Positions 1 through 8,321 of a stretch of 64,000 nucleotides of DNA are shown here, piece by piece. This DNA comes from an uncultured Candidatus Saccharibacteria bacterium (GTDB lineage: Bacteria; Patescibacteriota; Saccharimonadia; Saccharimonadales; Saccharimonadaceae): assembly GCA_938036625.1 (NCBI GenBank), contig CALHQH010000045.1:1-64000 (forward strand), read 5' to 3'. Position 1 is the stretch's first letter. Each line of letters opens with the position of its first letter. Below the pieces are notes generated by a model, which saw only the letters and a program-made list of their open reading frames with translations, ran no database searches and was not told the origin of the DNA. Position numbers and translations under genes: made by a program.

Positions 1-2
1 AG

Positions 3-722
3 CGCCTCATGGCACACTACACTGACGTCCTCATCACGATCAATGCTGAGGACTACGCCCGAGCCAACCGTCACTTTGCCACCAGCGTGGTGTATGTGCC
101 GGGCGTGGGGGTGGATCCAAAGCGATTTGACATTACAATCAACAAGAACTCGCGGCAGGCAATACGTGCTAAGCTAGGCATTAAGCCAAATGATTTCGTC
201 ATAATCTACGTCGCTGAGCTGTCGAAAAGAAAGAATCAGTCTTGGCTGCTCAGTGCGCTTAAGACAACCTTACAGCAAGACACATCGATGCATCTTTTGC
301 TAGTTGGTGCAGATAGTCTGCAGGGTAAGATCCACAAGCAGTCTGCTCGCTATGGTATACAGAGTCAAGTTCATTTCCTCGGATATAGAAAGGATATACC
401 AGAGCTGCTCCAGGCGTCGGATCTATATGTTTCTACGTCAAAGCAAGAGGGGCTTCCTGTTAATATTCTTGAGGCGATGATGGGACGTATGCCAATCGTT
501 GCCTTGGAGTGCCGAGGGGTTGCTGAGCTTCTCTCGTTGGTGGGTGCTACGCCAGCGCGTGATATGCAGACATTTCGCGCGGCTGTCCAGTACTACAAAA
601 AGCACCGCTCCTTGCACCGCGAGAAAGATACAATCCAATCCGCACTATCGCGATACACGACACCAAATATTATGAAAAATATGCGCCAACTGTATGAATA
701 CGAGGGAGAGGCTGCTCGATGA
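3..722 (+). CDS. Glycosyltransferase family 4, C-terminal part (5' end outside window)
   Basis: The reading frame is open to the window edge, so the Met at 9 is probably internal. What remains is the nucleotide-sugar-binding half of a GT-B fold enzyme. It has a GVGVDPKRF junction, the strand FVIIYVAELSKRKN that begins the second Rossmann domain, and the GT4 signature SKQEGLPVNILEAMM with its two Glu residues about seven apart. Such enzymes move a sugar from NDP-sugar to a lipid-linked acceptor at the inner membrane face. Its stop overlaps the next start (ATGA), so the two are translationally coupled. The specific sugar cannot be read from sequence. Confidence 0.85.
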   Translation, partial: RLMAHYTDVLITINAEDYARANRHFATSVVYVPGVGVDPKRFDITINKNSRQAIRAKLGIKPNDFVIIYVAELSKRKNQSWLLSALKTTLQQDTSMHLLLVGADSLQGKIHKQSARYGIQSQVHFLGYRKDIPELLQASDLYVSTSKQEGLPVNILEAMMGRMPIVALECRGVAELLSLVGATPARDMQTFRAAVQYYKKHRSLHREKDTIQSALSRYTTPNIMKNMRQLYEYEGEAAR

Positions 723-1966
723 ACCAAGAAGGAACTATAGCGATCATAACGACTGGCCTCTTGCCGGTGCCTTCGGTGATGGGGGGTGCGGTAGAGAATC
801 TGGTGCAGAATTTTATCGATGAGAACGAGCGGCAAGGCGGCCCTCGCCTCACGGTATATAGCACCGCAACGCCAGATGCTATAGAAAAGGGTCAGGCGTA
901 TACGCATACAGACTTTGTCTTTATACACACCCCATGGGTCATCAGAGCAGCGGACTCTATACTCTACAGTATATTCCGGCGCCTTGTCGATACAAATAAG
1001 AGTGCGTCTTTGCGGGCGGTCCTGCAGCGGCTGTATTTTTTGAGGAAGGTATCGAGCCATATTGCTCGCAAAAACCATCGCAAAATACTGTTTGAGAATG
1101 CGATTATCCAGACGCACATCTTACGGTGGCACAAAAACCAGGAACGATACAAAGGTAGAGTTTATGTGCATATTCATAATGAAATAACTAACTTTTATAA
1201 GACGTATAAGTATCTAGCGGGTGCAAAAATTATCGTTGTGAGCAAGTTCATCAAAGATAGCTTGATCGCTAAATCGGCGCAAGGTAATGAAGACAGCGGC
1301 CCATTGCAAAACATATCGGTGCTCAAGAACGCAGTTGACAATACCCGGTTTACTGCAATGACGAGAAAGCGCGCATCGAAGCTACTGCATCAACAATATA
1401 CCATCGATGCTTCAAGAAAGATCGTATTATTCAGTGGTAGGCTGACTCCGGAGAAGGGGATTGATGTGTTGCTACGAGCGCTTGATCGGGTTAAAGAACA
1501 AAATTACCAGCTGCTTGTGGTTGGCAGCTCGTTCTTTGGGACTGATATCAAAAACCCATTTTTGAAGGAGCTTCGCGACCTCACCGAGGCACATCGGGAG
1601 CACGTGACATTTACCGGATATATCGACTATGACAACATGCCGCTACTCTATCGCGGGTGTGACTTTGCCGTGTTGCCGTCGGTGTGTAATGATGCTGCGC
1701 CGCTAACGGTTATAGAATCGATTACGGCAGGCTTGCCGATGATCACGACAAACAGAGGTGGCATACCAGAATATGCATCAGACAAAGCAGCTATTCTCCT
1801 TGATACAGATGAGAACCTTGAGCAGTCTATAGCAAAAAATATAGAAAAACTTCTCAGAGAGGATGACACATTGCAAGCCATGAGCAAAGCAGGCCAAAAA
1901 GCCGCCAAAGATATGACATTATATAATTATTATAGAGGGCTCCTCGAGGAATTAGAAGAAAAGTAG
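719..1966 (+). CDS. Glycosyltransferase family 4
   Basis: A full-length GT-B glycosyltransferase of 415 aa. The N-terminal acceptor domain begins IAIITTGLLPVPSVMGGAVE, the Gly-rich loop typical of GT4. The donor domain starts near residue 235 with FSGRLTPEKGIDVLL. The APLTVIESITAGLP stretch near residue 325 is the nucleotide-sugar contact region. It overlaps the upstream GT4 by 4 bp and is followed after 6 bp by the polymerase gene, so it belongs to the same polysaccharide operon. Likely role: adding one sugar to the lipid-linked repeat unit in the cytoplasm. Substrate unknown. Confidence 0.88.
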   Translation: MNQEGTIAIITTGLLPVPSVMGGAVENLVQNFIDENERQGGPRLTVYSTATPDAIEKGQAYTHTDFVFIHTPWVIRAADSILYSIFRRLVDTNKSASLRAVLQRLYFLRKVSSHIARKNHRKILFENAIIQTHILRWHKNQERYKGRVYVHIHNEITNFYKTYKYLAGAKIIVVSKFIKDSLIAKSAQGNEDSGPLQNISVLKNAVDNTRFTAMTRKRASKLLHQQYTIDASRKIVLFSGRLTPEKGIDVLLRALDRVKEQNYQLLVVGSSFFGTDIKNPFLKELRDLTEAHREHVTFTGYIDYDNMPLLYRGCDFAVLPSVCNDAAPLTVIESITAGLPMITTNRGGIPEYASDKAAILLDTDENLEQSIAKNIEKLLREDDTLQAMSKAGQKAAKDMTLYNYYRGLLEELEEK

Positions 1967-1972
1967 AGACGT

Positions 1973-3100
1973 ATGAGAACACTACAAAAGCTACATATAA
2001 ATCCAAAAAAGATACTCGCGACCACGCTCGTGTTTGTGATGATCACGTACTATTACCTCTACGTGGTATCACCACAGTTGACGGCGTGGCTGCCTCTGGT
2101 CTTGGTAATTGGCATTGTTCTATCGGGGATTATTCTGGTAGATTTTGCCATAACAAACAAGCTTACTAGGTGGCATTGTAAATATCTGCTCTTTTATATT
2201 GCGGTGCTTGGGATCTCAGTTATTTTTCAGTGGCCAAATGTTGCATGGCTCGCACTAACTTCGAGCACGCTCTTGATCCTTAAACGGGATGAGTTTATCA
2301 AGATATTTTTCTATACCTCGGTAGGGTTTTATCTGCTGGTGGTTATTTTGGCACTCTTGGGGGTGCTGCCCATGGCGTATGTTGGGTTTGATGGTAATGA
2401 ATCGCAGCGGTATGGATTTGCAAAATACTCGCTTGGGTTTGATGGGCCAAACCAAGCGTCGTTGTCGTTCTTCCCAATACTGCTTAGCGGTATGTATCTC
2501 TATGGCGCGAGTCGTATGTTTACGAGTATTGCGCTGGTTGCTTGTATTACTGTTGGCATCCTGACTGGTAGCCGCACCGGATTTTTGCTGAGTCTTGCCT
2601 TTATTCCAGCATATAGGCTGCTACTCCACAAGTATGGTGAGTGTAAGAAAAGCGCCATAGCACCATATTTGTTTATCATTGGCCTTCTTGTGTCGTGTAT
2701 TGGTGCAGCACTGTTTGTTGATAATGACCTAGCAAATAGGGTTATGTCTGACAGACCCAAGTTGATCGACCAATATCTGCAGTCAGCGTACACTCCATCG
2801 GTATTTGGATCAGATGAGGTGTACAATAAAGCCCAGTACGGAACACCTCCGGTTGATAACTTCCCGGTATATATATATGCTCGCTATGGCATAGTTGGCT
2901 TTATCATATTTGCCTTCGTCTTTTGGCAGGGAATGCGACGAGAGCGCTCAACGAAGATGTATATTCTATTCTTATTCATCATCCTATATGGATTTGCAGA
3001 AGCCTTCTTCGATATTGCAGCAAAGAACTTCATCTTGCCGATTCTCATGGTTTCACTGTTTCAGAAAGGAGCTTTGTATGAGCAGCAAAACACTCGTTAG
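1973..3100 (+). CDS. O-antigen/polysaccharide polymerase-like membrane protein (Wzy family)
   Basis: 375 aa with about ten hydrophobic helices. It carries the GSRTG motif (about residue 199) and a large extracytoplasmic loop before the last helices (DNDLANRVMSDRPKLIDQ). This is the usual architecture of Wzy polymerases and O-antigen ligases, which join undecaprenyl-linked repeat units on the outer face of the membrane. Sequence in this group is poorly conserved, so the call rests on topology, the GSRTG motif and its position between glycosyltransferases and a flippase. Its 3' end overlaps the next GT2 start by 23 bp. Confidence 0.75.
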   Translation: MRTLQKLHINPKKILATTLVFVMITYYYLYVVSPQLTAWLPLVLVIGIVLSGIILVDFAITNKLTRWHCKYLLFYIAVLGISVIFQWPNVAWLALTSSTLLILKRDEFIKIFFYTSVGFYLLVVILALLGVLPMAYVGFDGNESQRYGFAKYSLGFDGPNQASLSFFPILLSGMYLYGASRMFTSIALVACITVGILTGSRTGFLLSLAFIPAYRLLLHKYGECKKSAIAPYLFIIGLLVSCIGAALFVDNDLANRVMSDRPKLIDQYLQSAYTPSVFGSDEVYNKAQYGTPPVDNFPVYIYARYGIVGFIIFAFVFWQGMRRERSTKMYILFLFIILYGFAEAFFDIAAKNFILPILMVSLFQKGALYEQQNTR

Positions 3101-4073
3101 TATTGTCGTACCTGTCTATAATATGGAACAATACCTCAGTCAGTGCATCGAGAGTATTATTGCCCAAACGCATCGGGCGCTCGAGATTATCATCGTCAAT
3201 GATGGATCGTCGGATAGGTCGCTTGAGATTGCTCATGATCTTACCCGCAAGGACTTGAGGATTATCGTTATTGATAAGCCAAATGGTGGCGTAAGCTCGG
3301 CCCGCAACGAAGGCATTGAGCGAATGCAAGGAAGTTACGTCACCTTCGTTGATGCAGATGATTCAATCCACCCAACCTATATTGAGAATCTCCTGGCTGA
3401 TGCACAGGCAACTGATGCTGACATAGTGAGCACACCAAAGCACCTGCTTGGTGATGCAGAGCGGCAGGGCTTCTTGGACGCGACTATCCCAGTTGCTGCG
3501 TCGGCGTCGGTCTTTACGCGCACTGAGGCGCTGACTGCGCTGTATAATGGACGGCTCGAGAAGGGTAACAATGGCTGTCAATTGTACAAAACTGAGATCA
3601 TCAAGCACAATGATATCCGGTTTGATTCTCAGATGGCGATAGGGGAGGATTTTGATTTTTTGGCTCGCGCGATTATATCGGCGCGCTGTATTGCGGTTGA
3701 CAATCGCAGACTCTATTACTATCGAGCTAACCCGACAAGCGCCGTTCATCAGGAGTTTAACATTCGGCACTACCAAGCAATTGAGAATATGCAAAAGACA
3801 GGCAGAGCGCTCCATAGTCCACCAAAGAAACTCGTTCAGGCGATGAATAACAACCTATTTGTTGCCTCGGCATCATACGGTGCATTGATGTATGCAAGCC
3901 GCAAAAAATTCCCAAGAGAATTTAACGAAATCAAACGTACCGTCCGGAGGCTCAAGTGGGGCACACTATTGAGCCGAGACGTCAAGCACAGTGGTCGAAT
4001 ACGGGCGGCACTGATTATTTGTCTTGGTACCAACCTTGGGTTTATTGTAATTAGAAAATTGATAAAAATCTAA
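3078..4073 (+). CDS. Glycosyltransferase family 2
   Basis: 331 aa, GT-A fold. SIVVPVYNMEQYLSQCIES opens the domain, NDGSSDRS binds nucleotide, and FVDADDSI supplies the DxD metal site (about residues 92-99). I placed the start at 3078 rather than the longer in-frame 2895. An AGAAAGGA ribosome site at 3063-3070 precedes it, homology to GT2 begins at once, and the longer form would run through the polymerase gene. Expected to add a sugar to the lipid-linked oligosaccharide in the cytoplasm. The last 20 residues are hydrophobic and may rest on the membrane. Confidence 0.9.
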   Translation: MSSKTLVSIVVPVYNMEQYLSQCIESIIAQTHRALEIIIVNDGSSDRSLEIAHDLTRKDLRIIVIDKPNGGVSSARNEGIERMQGSYVTFVDADDSIHPTYIENLLADAQATDADIVSTPKHLLGDAERQGFLDATIPVAASASVFTRTEALTALYNGRLEKGNNGCQLYKTEIIKHNDIRFDSQMAIGEDFDFLARAIISARCIAVDNRRLYYYRANPTSAVHQEFNIRHYQAIENMQKTGRALHSPPKKLVQAMNNNLFVASASYGALMYASRKKFPREFNEIKRTVRRLKWGTLLSRDVKHSGRIRAALIICLGTNLGFIVIRKLIKI

Positions 4074-4090
4074 AAGACGAGGATATTCTT

Positions 4091-5227
4091 ATGAAAAAAG
4101 TCGGCATCATCACCTTTCATCGTTCGCATAATTGTGGGTCTATTATGCAAGCATACGCACTGCAAAAAGTCTTGCAGACGCGATACGGCATTGAGCCCGA
4201 ATTCATCGACTTCTCGAGCCCTGGTCAGCAAAAGCTCTATTCGGTCTTTAGTGGAGACAATAGTGCAAAGGGCATGCTGCGTAATGTCGGGCGGGCATGT
4301 ATCTACAACCGGCTCAAGAAGAATCAGGCGAGCTACGATAGGTACATCAAGAAGCACCTGAGGCTATCTAGCCGCACATTTACCACTAATAAAGAATTGC
4401 AAGAAGCTCACTTTACGTATGATGCGTATATTGCGGGGAGCGACCAGGTGTGGAATATAATGATCGATGATTATGATCCTGCCTATTTCTTGAATTTTGT
4501 TGAAGAAAATAAGCCAAAGATATCATACGCGGCCTCATTTGGCGCACGGCGAGTAAGTAGCAATACTAATCACCCCGAAGTCATTCGCGACATGATACGA
4601 GATTTTGATCATATCTCGGTCAGAGAACCAAATGGCCAAAAATGGTTAGCCGAAGATTTTGCAATCAAGAGCACTGTGGTGCTCGATCCAACGCTGCTCA
4701 TTGATGGGGGCGATTATCGCGATGGAGAGGAGTCGCCCACAGAGCATATCAAGAAGGATTATATCTTTATTTATGCAGTGAGTGTATCGCGTAAGTTTGA
4801 ACAACGGATACAGCAACTCGCTCGAGAAGAGGGGCTCAAGATCGTTATATGGCAACCTGATACCTGGCTCAAAATGAAAGGGGCAGCAAAGGGTTATATC
4901 CTACCAAAAGATGAGAACCCAGGGAAATACCTGTGGTACATACGTCATGCCAAATATGTATTTACGGCGTCCTTCCATGGTGTGATATTTTGTGCCCAGT
5001 ATAGAAAGAATTTCTGGATCTTGTACAATAAAGGAATGAATTATGACAAAGACGATCGGATTCTTTCGCTCGTGGATAGCCTTGCATTGTCGGATCGGCT
5101 TCTGGCAGAAGATGACACGGAAAAGGACGTGCGCTCCACCATTGACTATACAGCCTACGAAAAAAACCTTGCCAAGAGGCGTCAGCAATCATATGCATTT
5201 CTTGACAAGGCGGTAAAAAACATATGA
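4091..5227 (+). CDS. Polysaccharide pyruvyl transferase family protein
   Basis: 378 aa. The opening KVGIITFHRSHNCGSIMQAYAL, the AGSDQVWN motif near residue 117, VLDPTLL near 197 and FTASFHGVIF near 296 are the signature of the polysaccharide pyruvyl transferase family (PF04230, CsaB/WcaK-like). Members put a pyruvate ketal from PEP on a sugar of an exopolysaccharide or secondary wall polymer. Some members of this family with a beta-sugar acceptor work inside the cell on lipid-linked units. A weak GAGG site precedes ATG at 4091. It sits between a GT2 and the flippase, which fits decoration before export. Pyruvylated wall polymers can anchor SLH-domain proteins, but none is seen here. Confidence 0.88.
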   Translation: MKKVGIITFHRSHNCGSIMQAYALQKVLQTRYGIEPEFIDFSSPGQQKLYSVFSGDNSAKGMLRNVGRACIYNRLKKNQASYDRYIKKHLRLSSRTFTTNKELQEAHFTYDAYIAGSDQVWNIMIDDYDPAYFLNFVEENKPKISYAASFGARRVSSNTNHPEVIRDMIRDFDHISVREPNGQKWLAEDFAIKSTVVLDPTLLIDGGDYRDGEESPTEHIKKDYIFIYAVSVSRKFEQRIQQLAREEGLKIVIWQPDTWLKMKGAAKGYILPKDENPGKYLWYIRHAKYVFTASFHGVIFCAQYRKNFWILYNKGMNYDKDDRILSLVDSLALSDRLLAEDDTEKDVRSTIDYTAYEKNLAKRRQQSYAFLDKAVKNI

Positions 5228-6648
5228 GCAGATCTACCGAGCTCATAAAAAACACCGCCCTCCTCACGATTAGCAAGATCACGACGCAGGCCGTCGCGTT
5301 CTTGCTTGTTCCTCTGTATACATTTTATTTGTCCGCGAGTGACTATGGGCAGGTTGACCTCATCTTGACGTATATTGCTTTGTTTGCGCCAATCTTGTCG
5401 GTTCAGCTCGAATTTGCGGCATTTCGGTTTGCGATCGATTCGCGCGATGATGTGGATAGACTCAGTAGTATTCTATCAACGATATTTAAAATAGTTCTGC
5501 CTATAACAGGACTAGCTATTGCTTTGTTAGCTATAGGGTCGCTGTTTGTTGCTATCCCGTATTTGATTCTTGTGTGTCTCAATATTGTTCTCTCTGTAGT
5601 ATCTGCGGTGCTACTGCAATTTACGCGAGGAGTTGGTGATGCAAAGCATTTTTCTATCGCGAGCATACTCATTGGCGTGGTGAGTACACTATGCTCCTTT
5701 GTCTTTGTCGCGGTCATGCGGCTACCTGCCTTTAGCCTGATGATATCGTTAGTGCTCGCGAATTTAGTAGGCATAGGCTACCTGTTGGTGATTATTCGGC
5801 GCAAGAAACAGATTCGCTTGCTACACGGCGAGACGCACCAATCGTTGCGTTCGGATATGCTGCGATACGCTATTCCACTTTTGCCAAATAATATCGCATG
5901 GTGGGTGCTCAATGTCTCGGACAGGACTATTATTTCGATGTTTATTGGTGCAGCCGCAAATGGTATGTATGCGATTGCGAATAAATTTGCATTTGTCCCA
6001 AGCATACTATTTGGCATATTTAGTATGAGTTGGAGCGAATCTGCCTCTCTTCATATTACTTCGCGAGATAGAGATGCATTCTTTTCGAAGGTGTCCGACA
6101 TGTGCTTGCGGCTATACTCATTTGCAACTGTGGTGTATGTGTTAGTGATAGATATATTTTATTCACGAATCGTTGGCGCAGAGTATGCGGATGCGCATGG
6201 CTTAATACCCATTTTGGCGATAGGGGCTTTTTTCCAGGCGATCCTTGGCAATTACTCTGCGATATACATTGCTAAGAAAAAAACAAAAGAGGTTGCCAAT
6301 AGCTCCCTTGCAGCTGCAGTGATCAATATTGTCGTTAATCTTGCTTTGGTAGGCGTTATTGGTGTGTATGCCTCGGCACTCTCGACTGCTGTTGCCTTTG
6401 CCTGTATGGCAGTGATACGGCATATTCATGTCCAGCGCTATGTTAAGGTGCGCTATCGTGCGCAAAGTATTATATGCTCTGGAGCTGTATTAATAGCCGG
6501 GGGGATTATCTACTATACTCATGTGCCGAAAGTTGTTTCTATCATAGCCTGTATAGTGATTATGGCAGTAGGTATTATCTTGATGAAGGATCTCTTCGCC
6601 AAGATACCCATCAAAAAGTACCTAGACAAAATGCCTCACCATAAATAA
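5224..6648 (+). CDS. Wzx-like polysaccharide flippase (MATE/MVF superfamily)
   Basis: 474 aa with about 12-14 hydrophobic helices. It begins STELIKNTALLTISKITTQA and has the LYTFYLSASDYGQVDL segment, both hallmarks of the polysaccharide biosynthesis/RfbX family. The predicted job is flipping the undecaprenyl-linked repeat unit from the cytoplasmic to the outer face, feeding the polymerase at 1973-3100. It overlaps the pyruvyl transferase stop by 4 bp (ATGA), so the two are coupled. It is the last clear polysaccharide-assembly gene of the cluster. Confidence 0.88.
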   Translation: MSRSTELIKNTALLTISKITTQAVAFLLVPLYTFYLSASDYGQVDLILTYIALFAPILSVQLEFAAFRFAIDSRDDVDRLSSILSTIFKIVLPITGLAIALLAIGSLFVAIPYLILVCLNIVLSVVSAVLLQFTRGVGDAKHFSIASILIGVVSTLCSFVFVAVMRLPAFSLMISLVLANLVGIGYLLVIIRRKKQIRLLHGETHQSLRSDMLRYAIPLLPNNIAWWVLNVSDRTIISMFIGAAANGMYAIANKFAFVPSILFGIFSMSWSESASLHITSRDRDAFFSKVSDMCLRLYSFATVVYVLVIDIFYSRIVGAEYADAHGLIPILAIGAFFQAILGNYSAIYIAKKKTKEVANSSLAAAVINIVVNLALVGVIGVYASALSTAVAFACMAVIRHIHVQRYVKVRYRAQSIICSGAVLIAGGIIYYTHVPKVVSIIACIVIMAVGIILMKDLFAKIPIKKYLDKMPHHK

Positions 6649-6658
6649 TATATGCTAT

Positions 6659-7135
6659 ATGACAAATACAAAGCAAAAAACAGCCATCATACGTAATTAC
6701 GTAATTGTTTGTGGCTGGGCTATAGTTATCTTCACTCTCTCTCACCAACCCGCTGCTGTCTCTAGCGGGCAGAGCGGGGTGATTGTTGGGCATTTGCAGC
6801 AGGCTATGCCAGGGGTGAGTACGGCTATCTTAACGTTTCTTGTGCGCAAGAGTGCTCATATTATTGCGTATTTTATCCTTGGTATACTGATGTATCGTGC
6901 GCTGTGTATCACTATCCATCGCTGGCGAACGCGCACCGTGGCGAGCCTTGCCCTGCTGAGCTGCAGTCTCTATGCGGTGACAGACGAGATCCATCAGCTC
7001 TTCGTGCCCGGGCGCAGCGGCGAACTGCGCGATGTCATGATCGATAGCATAGCAGCACTGGTGGGAGTGGGGTTATGCGCGTGGATGATGCGCTGGCGAT
7101 CATTGCGCAAGAGCACCGCCATGAACGATCGATGA
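6659..7135 (+). CDS. VanZ family membrane protein
   Basis: 158 aa with four hydrophobic helices. The motif sequence runs FTLSHQPAA (helix 1 end), RKSAHIIAYFILGILMYRAL, then TDEIHQLFVPGRSGELRDVM, which is the VanZ signature with charged residues between helices. VanZ of Enterococcus gives low teicoplanin resistance. Related proteins are widespread in Gram-positive genomes with no settled biochemical role, although some have been linked to lipid scrambling. It follows the flippase by 10 bp and closes the cluster. Confidence 0.85.
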   Translation: MTNTKQKTAIIRNYVIVCGWAIVIFTLSHQPAAVSSGQSGVIVGHLQQAMPGVSTAILTFLVRKSAHIIAYFILGILMYRALCITIHRWRTRTVASLALLSCSLYAVTDEIHQLFVPGRSGELRDVMIDSIAALVGVGLCAWMMRWRSLRKSTAMNDR

Positions 7136-7336
7136 CGGCATAATAAATATACGTACTCGTAATTTTCGTGAGAAATTCCAGGCGTATTTATATGTCATAT
7201 TCTGTTGCAAGTCAGGTAGTAAATGAGATGATGGCTATGGTTGTAAGCAATGAGTAGTGTGATGCACAATTTGGTCACAATATGTAAAATTCGGTGCAAA
7301 ATCTCGAACAAAATTCTCAAAAAATGAAACAAACGT

Positions 7337-7365
7337 TTGCTAATTGTTCGATATAGTGCTACACT
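7337..7365 (+). promoter_or_regulatory. Predicted promoter of the candidate ncRNA
   Basis: TTGCTA, 17 bp, then TACACT preceded by TGC (extended -10). A start near 7372 is expected. No coding region follows on this strand before the terminator at 7626, which is why I read the product as an RNA. A short palindrome, CAAACGTTTG (7330-7339), touches the -35 box and could be an operator. Confidence 0.5.
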
Positions 7366-7392
7366 GTCGTAGGGGGTACTGATAAGGTACTT

Positions 7393-7406
7393 CGAACACA
7401 TGTTAG
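7393..7406. promoter_or_regulatory. LexA-like box (weak)
   Basis: CGAAC-ACAT-GTTAG resembles the Gram-positive SOS operator CGAAC-N4-GTTCG with one mismatch in the right arm. It lies just downstream of the predicted RNA start, where a repressor could block elongation. A single site is weak evidence. Confidence 0.3.
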
Positions 7407-7583
7407 CACAGAGGTAGCTATGGGTTAGGCTACTGGTGCAGCGATCAGCCATGGGCGCTATCGCCAGTTGGCAACAGATTTGCCAGAGGTCTCCACCGCG
7501 ATGGATAGATACGCAAACGGTTGATCATTCCTCCTCTTTTGCTCATGAGCGAGCCATTATGTTTGCGTTTCTCTCGGAGAGAA

Positions 7584-7626
7584 AGCGCTTTATTCTAAGC
7601 CAAGCTTAGCGCTATTTCCTTTTTTC
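7584..7626 (+). terminator. Intrinsic terminator of the candidate ncRNA
   Basis: AGCGC (7584-7588) and TAAGC (7596-7600) pair with GCTTA (7604-7608) and GCGCT (7609-7613). A 7-nt bulge lies on the left side and the loop is CAA. A CCTTTTTT tract follows at 7619-7626. Confidence 0.65.
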
Positions 7627-7634
7627 GCTAGCAA

Positions 7635-7663
7635 GATACCGCAGCAAATGATGCTGCGGTATC
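7635..7663. terminator. Perfect 12-bp hairpin, possible terminator
   Basis: GATACCGCAGCA pairs perfectly with TGCTGCGGTATC around an AATGA loop. Neither strand has a clear U tract directly after the stem. It lies downstream of the minus-strand small membrane protein gene (ending at 7725) and of the plus-strand RNA, so it may be a shared backup terminator or an RNA-stabilising stem. Confidence 0.5.
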
Positions 7664-7724
7664 GCTATATCCACGCTAGTGGTCTTGCCTCTGAGAAGTT
7701 CTTTTGCAAGAGATATAGATGTTT

Positions 7725-7964
7725 TTACTTGCCCTGATAGCGCCGAACAATTGGTGCTACAAGATACAATGACATAGGCAGGACGAGAAGCTCACCGTCT
7801 TGCCCTAGCCAGTACAATATGCCAGCTACCACAAGATGAAGCACGATGATCCCTGCCGTCAGCCACGGCAAGAAAGCTCGTGGTATGCGCGGTGCAAACA
7901 AGAGATAGAGAATACCGCCAAAGCAGTCGAGTGCCAACGCGAGATGTAAGAGGGATGGTGTCAT
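7725..7964 (-). CDS. Small membrane protein, unknown function
   Basis: 79 aa with three hydrophobic segments (about residues 5-23, 32-53, 57-72) and an RRYQGK end, so the C-terminus is probably cytoplasmic. I recognise no family. It is nevertheless likely real: an AAGGAG site lies 9 nt before ATG, and a consensus promoter with a palindromic spacer sits upstream (8003-8031). It stands alone between a hairpin and that promoter. The regulated promoter suggests an inducible role, but the trigger cannot be told from the sequence. Confidence 0.65.
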   Translation of the reverse strand: MTPSLLHLALALDCFGGILYLLFAPRIPRAFLPWLTAGIIVLHLVVAGILYWLGQDGELLVLPMSLYLVAPIVRRYQGK

Positions 7965-8002
7965 AGTGCGAGACTCCTTATAGTAAAGTGATGTTATAGC
8001 CT

Positions 8003-8031
8003 AGCATACTGTGATTACACAGTGCTGTCAA
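8003..8031 (-). promoter_or_regulatory. Sigma70-type promoter with palindromic operator in the spacer
   Basis: On the minus strand TTGACA (8026-8031), exactly 17 bp, TATGCT (8003-8008). The spacer holds the inverted repeat ACTGTG-N4-CACAGT (8008-8023). A dimeric repressor bound there would block RNA polymerase. It drives the small membrane protein at 7725-7964. Confidence 0.7.
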
Positions 8032-8037
8032 ATGTTC

Positions 8038-8056
8038 GATACGTATATATCGTATC
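8038..8056. repeat. Inverted repeat GATACG-N7-CGTATC
   Basis: Six-base arms around TATATAT, 7 bp upstream of the minus-strand -35 box at 8026-8031. It could be an activator or second repressor site for that promoter. The rest of 8057-8300 shows no gene. Confidence 0.4.
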
Positions 8057-8303
8057 CTCTCCTATGTCTACCTCAATCTATCCACCTACCTCTCACCATT
8101 TCATACAGGTAGTATATGATGGCAGATTGCCATAATCTATGTTTAGTTCTGGTATACGGGTATATGGCCGAGAATGACCCTTATCGTGTTAGAGGATAGG
8201 GAATGGCGAGCGACAAGGTCGAGAAATAAATAAAAATCCGAATTTATTGCTCAATACACCGAGGCAAGTAATCTCGCTTATGTTTCACTATCTTGGATTA
8301 TGC

Positions 8304-8312
8304 TGCTATAAT
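8304..8312 (+). promoter_or_regulatory. Extended -10 promoter of pyruvate kinase
   Basis: TGC-TATAAT ends 9 bp before ATG 8322, so the transcript would begin 2-3 nt before the start codon. There is no Shine-Dalgarno. Confidence 0.7.
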
Positions 8313-8321
8313 ATGTACGCA

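Larger units (their letters stand above)
7372..7626 (+). ncRNA. Candidate structured non-coding RNA (~255 nt)
   Basis: The stretch between the predicted promoter and a terminator contains many short perfect stems. These are GTAGC/GCTAC (7414-7433), GGCG-CTAT-CGCC (7454-7465), TGGCA/TGCCA (7469-7485), a long-range ACGCAAAC/GTTTGCGT pairing (7511-7518 with 7561-7568) enclosing GCTCATGAGC (7541-7550), and TTTCTCT-CGG-AGAGAAA (7568-7584). I saw no RNase P, SRP or tmRNA signature. It could be a 6S-like or lineage-specific RNA. Function unknown. Confidence 0.5.
7136..7724. other. Non-coding region with promoter, candidate structured RNA and hairpins
   Basis: No ORF here has protein-like composition. 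A possible bulged stem spans 7147-7195 just after VanZ and may end the polysaccharide operon. The remainder is taken up by a predicted promoter, a run of hairpins ending in a terminator (7372-7626) and a further 12-bp hairpin (7635-7663), each listed separately. Confidence 0.5.

Noticed and set aside
2895..3077. N-terminal extension of the GT2 gene
   Set aside because: It overlaps the polymerase gene and is not GT2-like. A good ribosome site precedes ATG 3078.
7195..7452. 85-codon minus-strand frame
   Set aside because: Cys/His/Leu-rich random-looking composition and no start signals. It overlaps the promoter and 5' part of the candidate RNA.
7440..7520. tRNA gene suggested by an AGTTGG-like segment
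   Set aside because: No T-loop consensus or acceptor pairing. I found no tRNA in any intergenic region, though a covariance search would be decisive.
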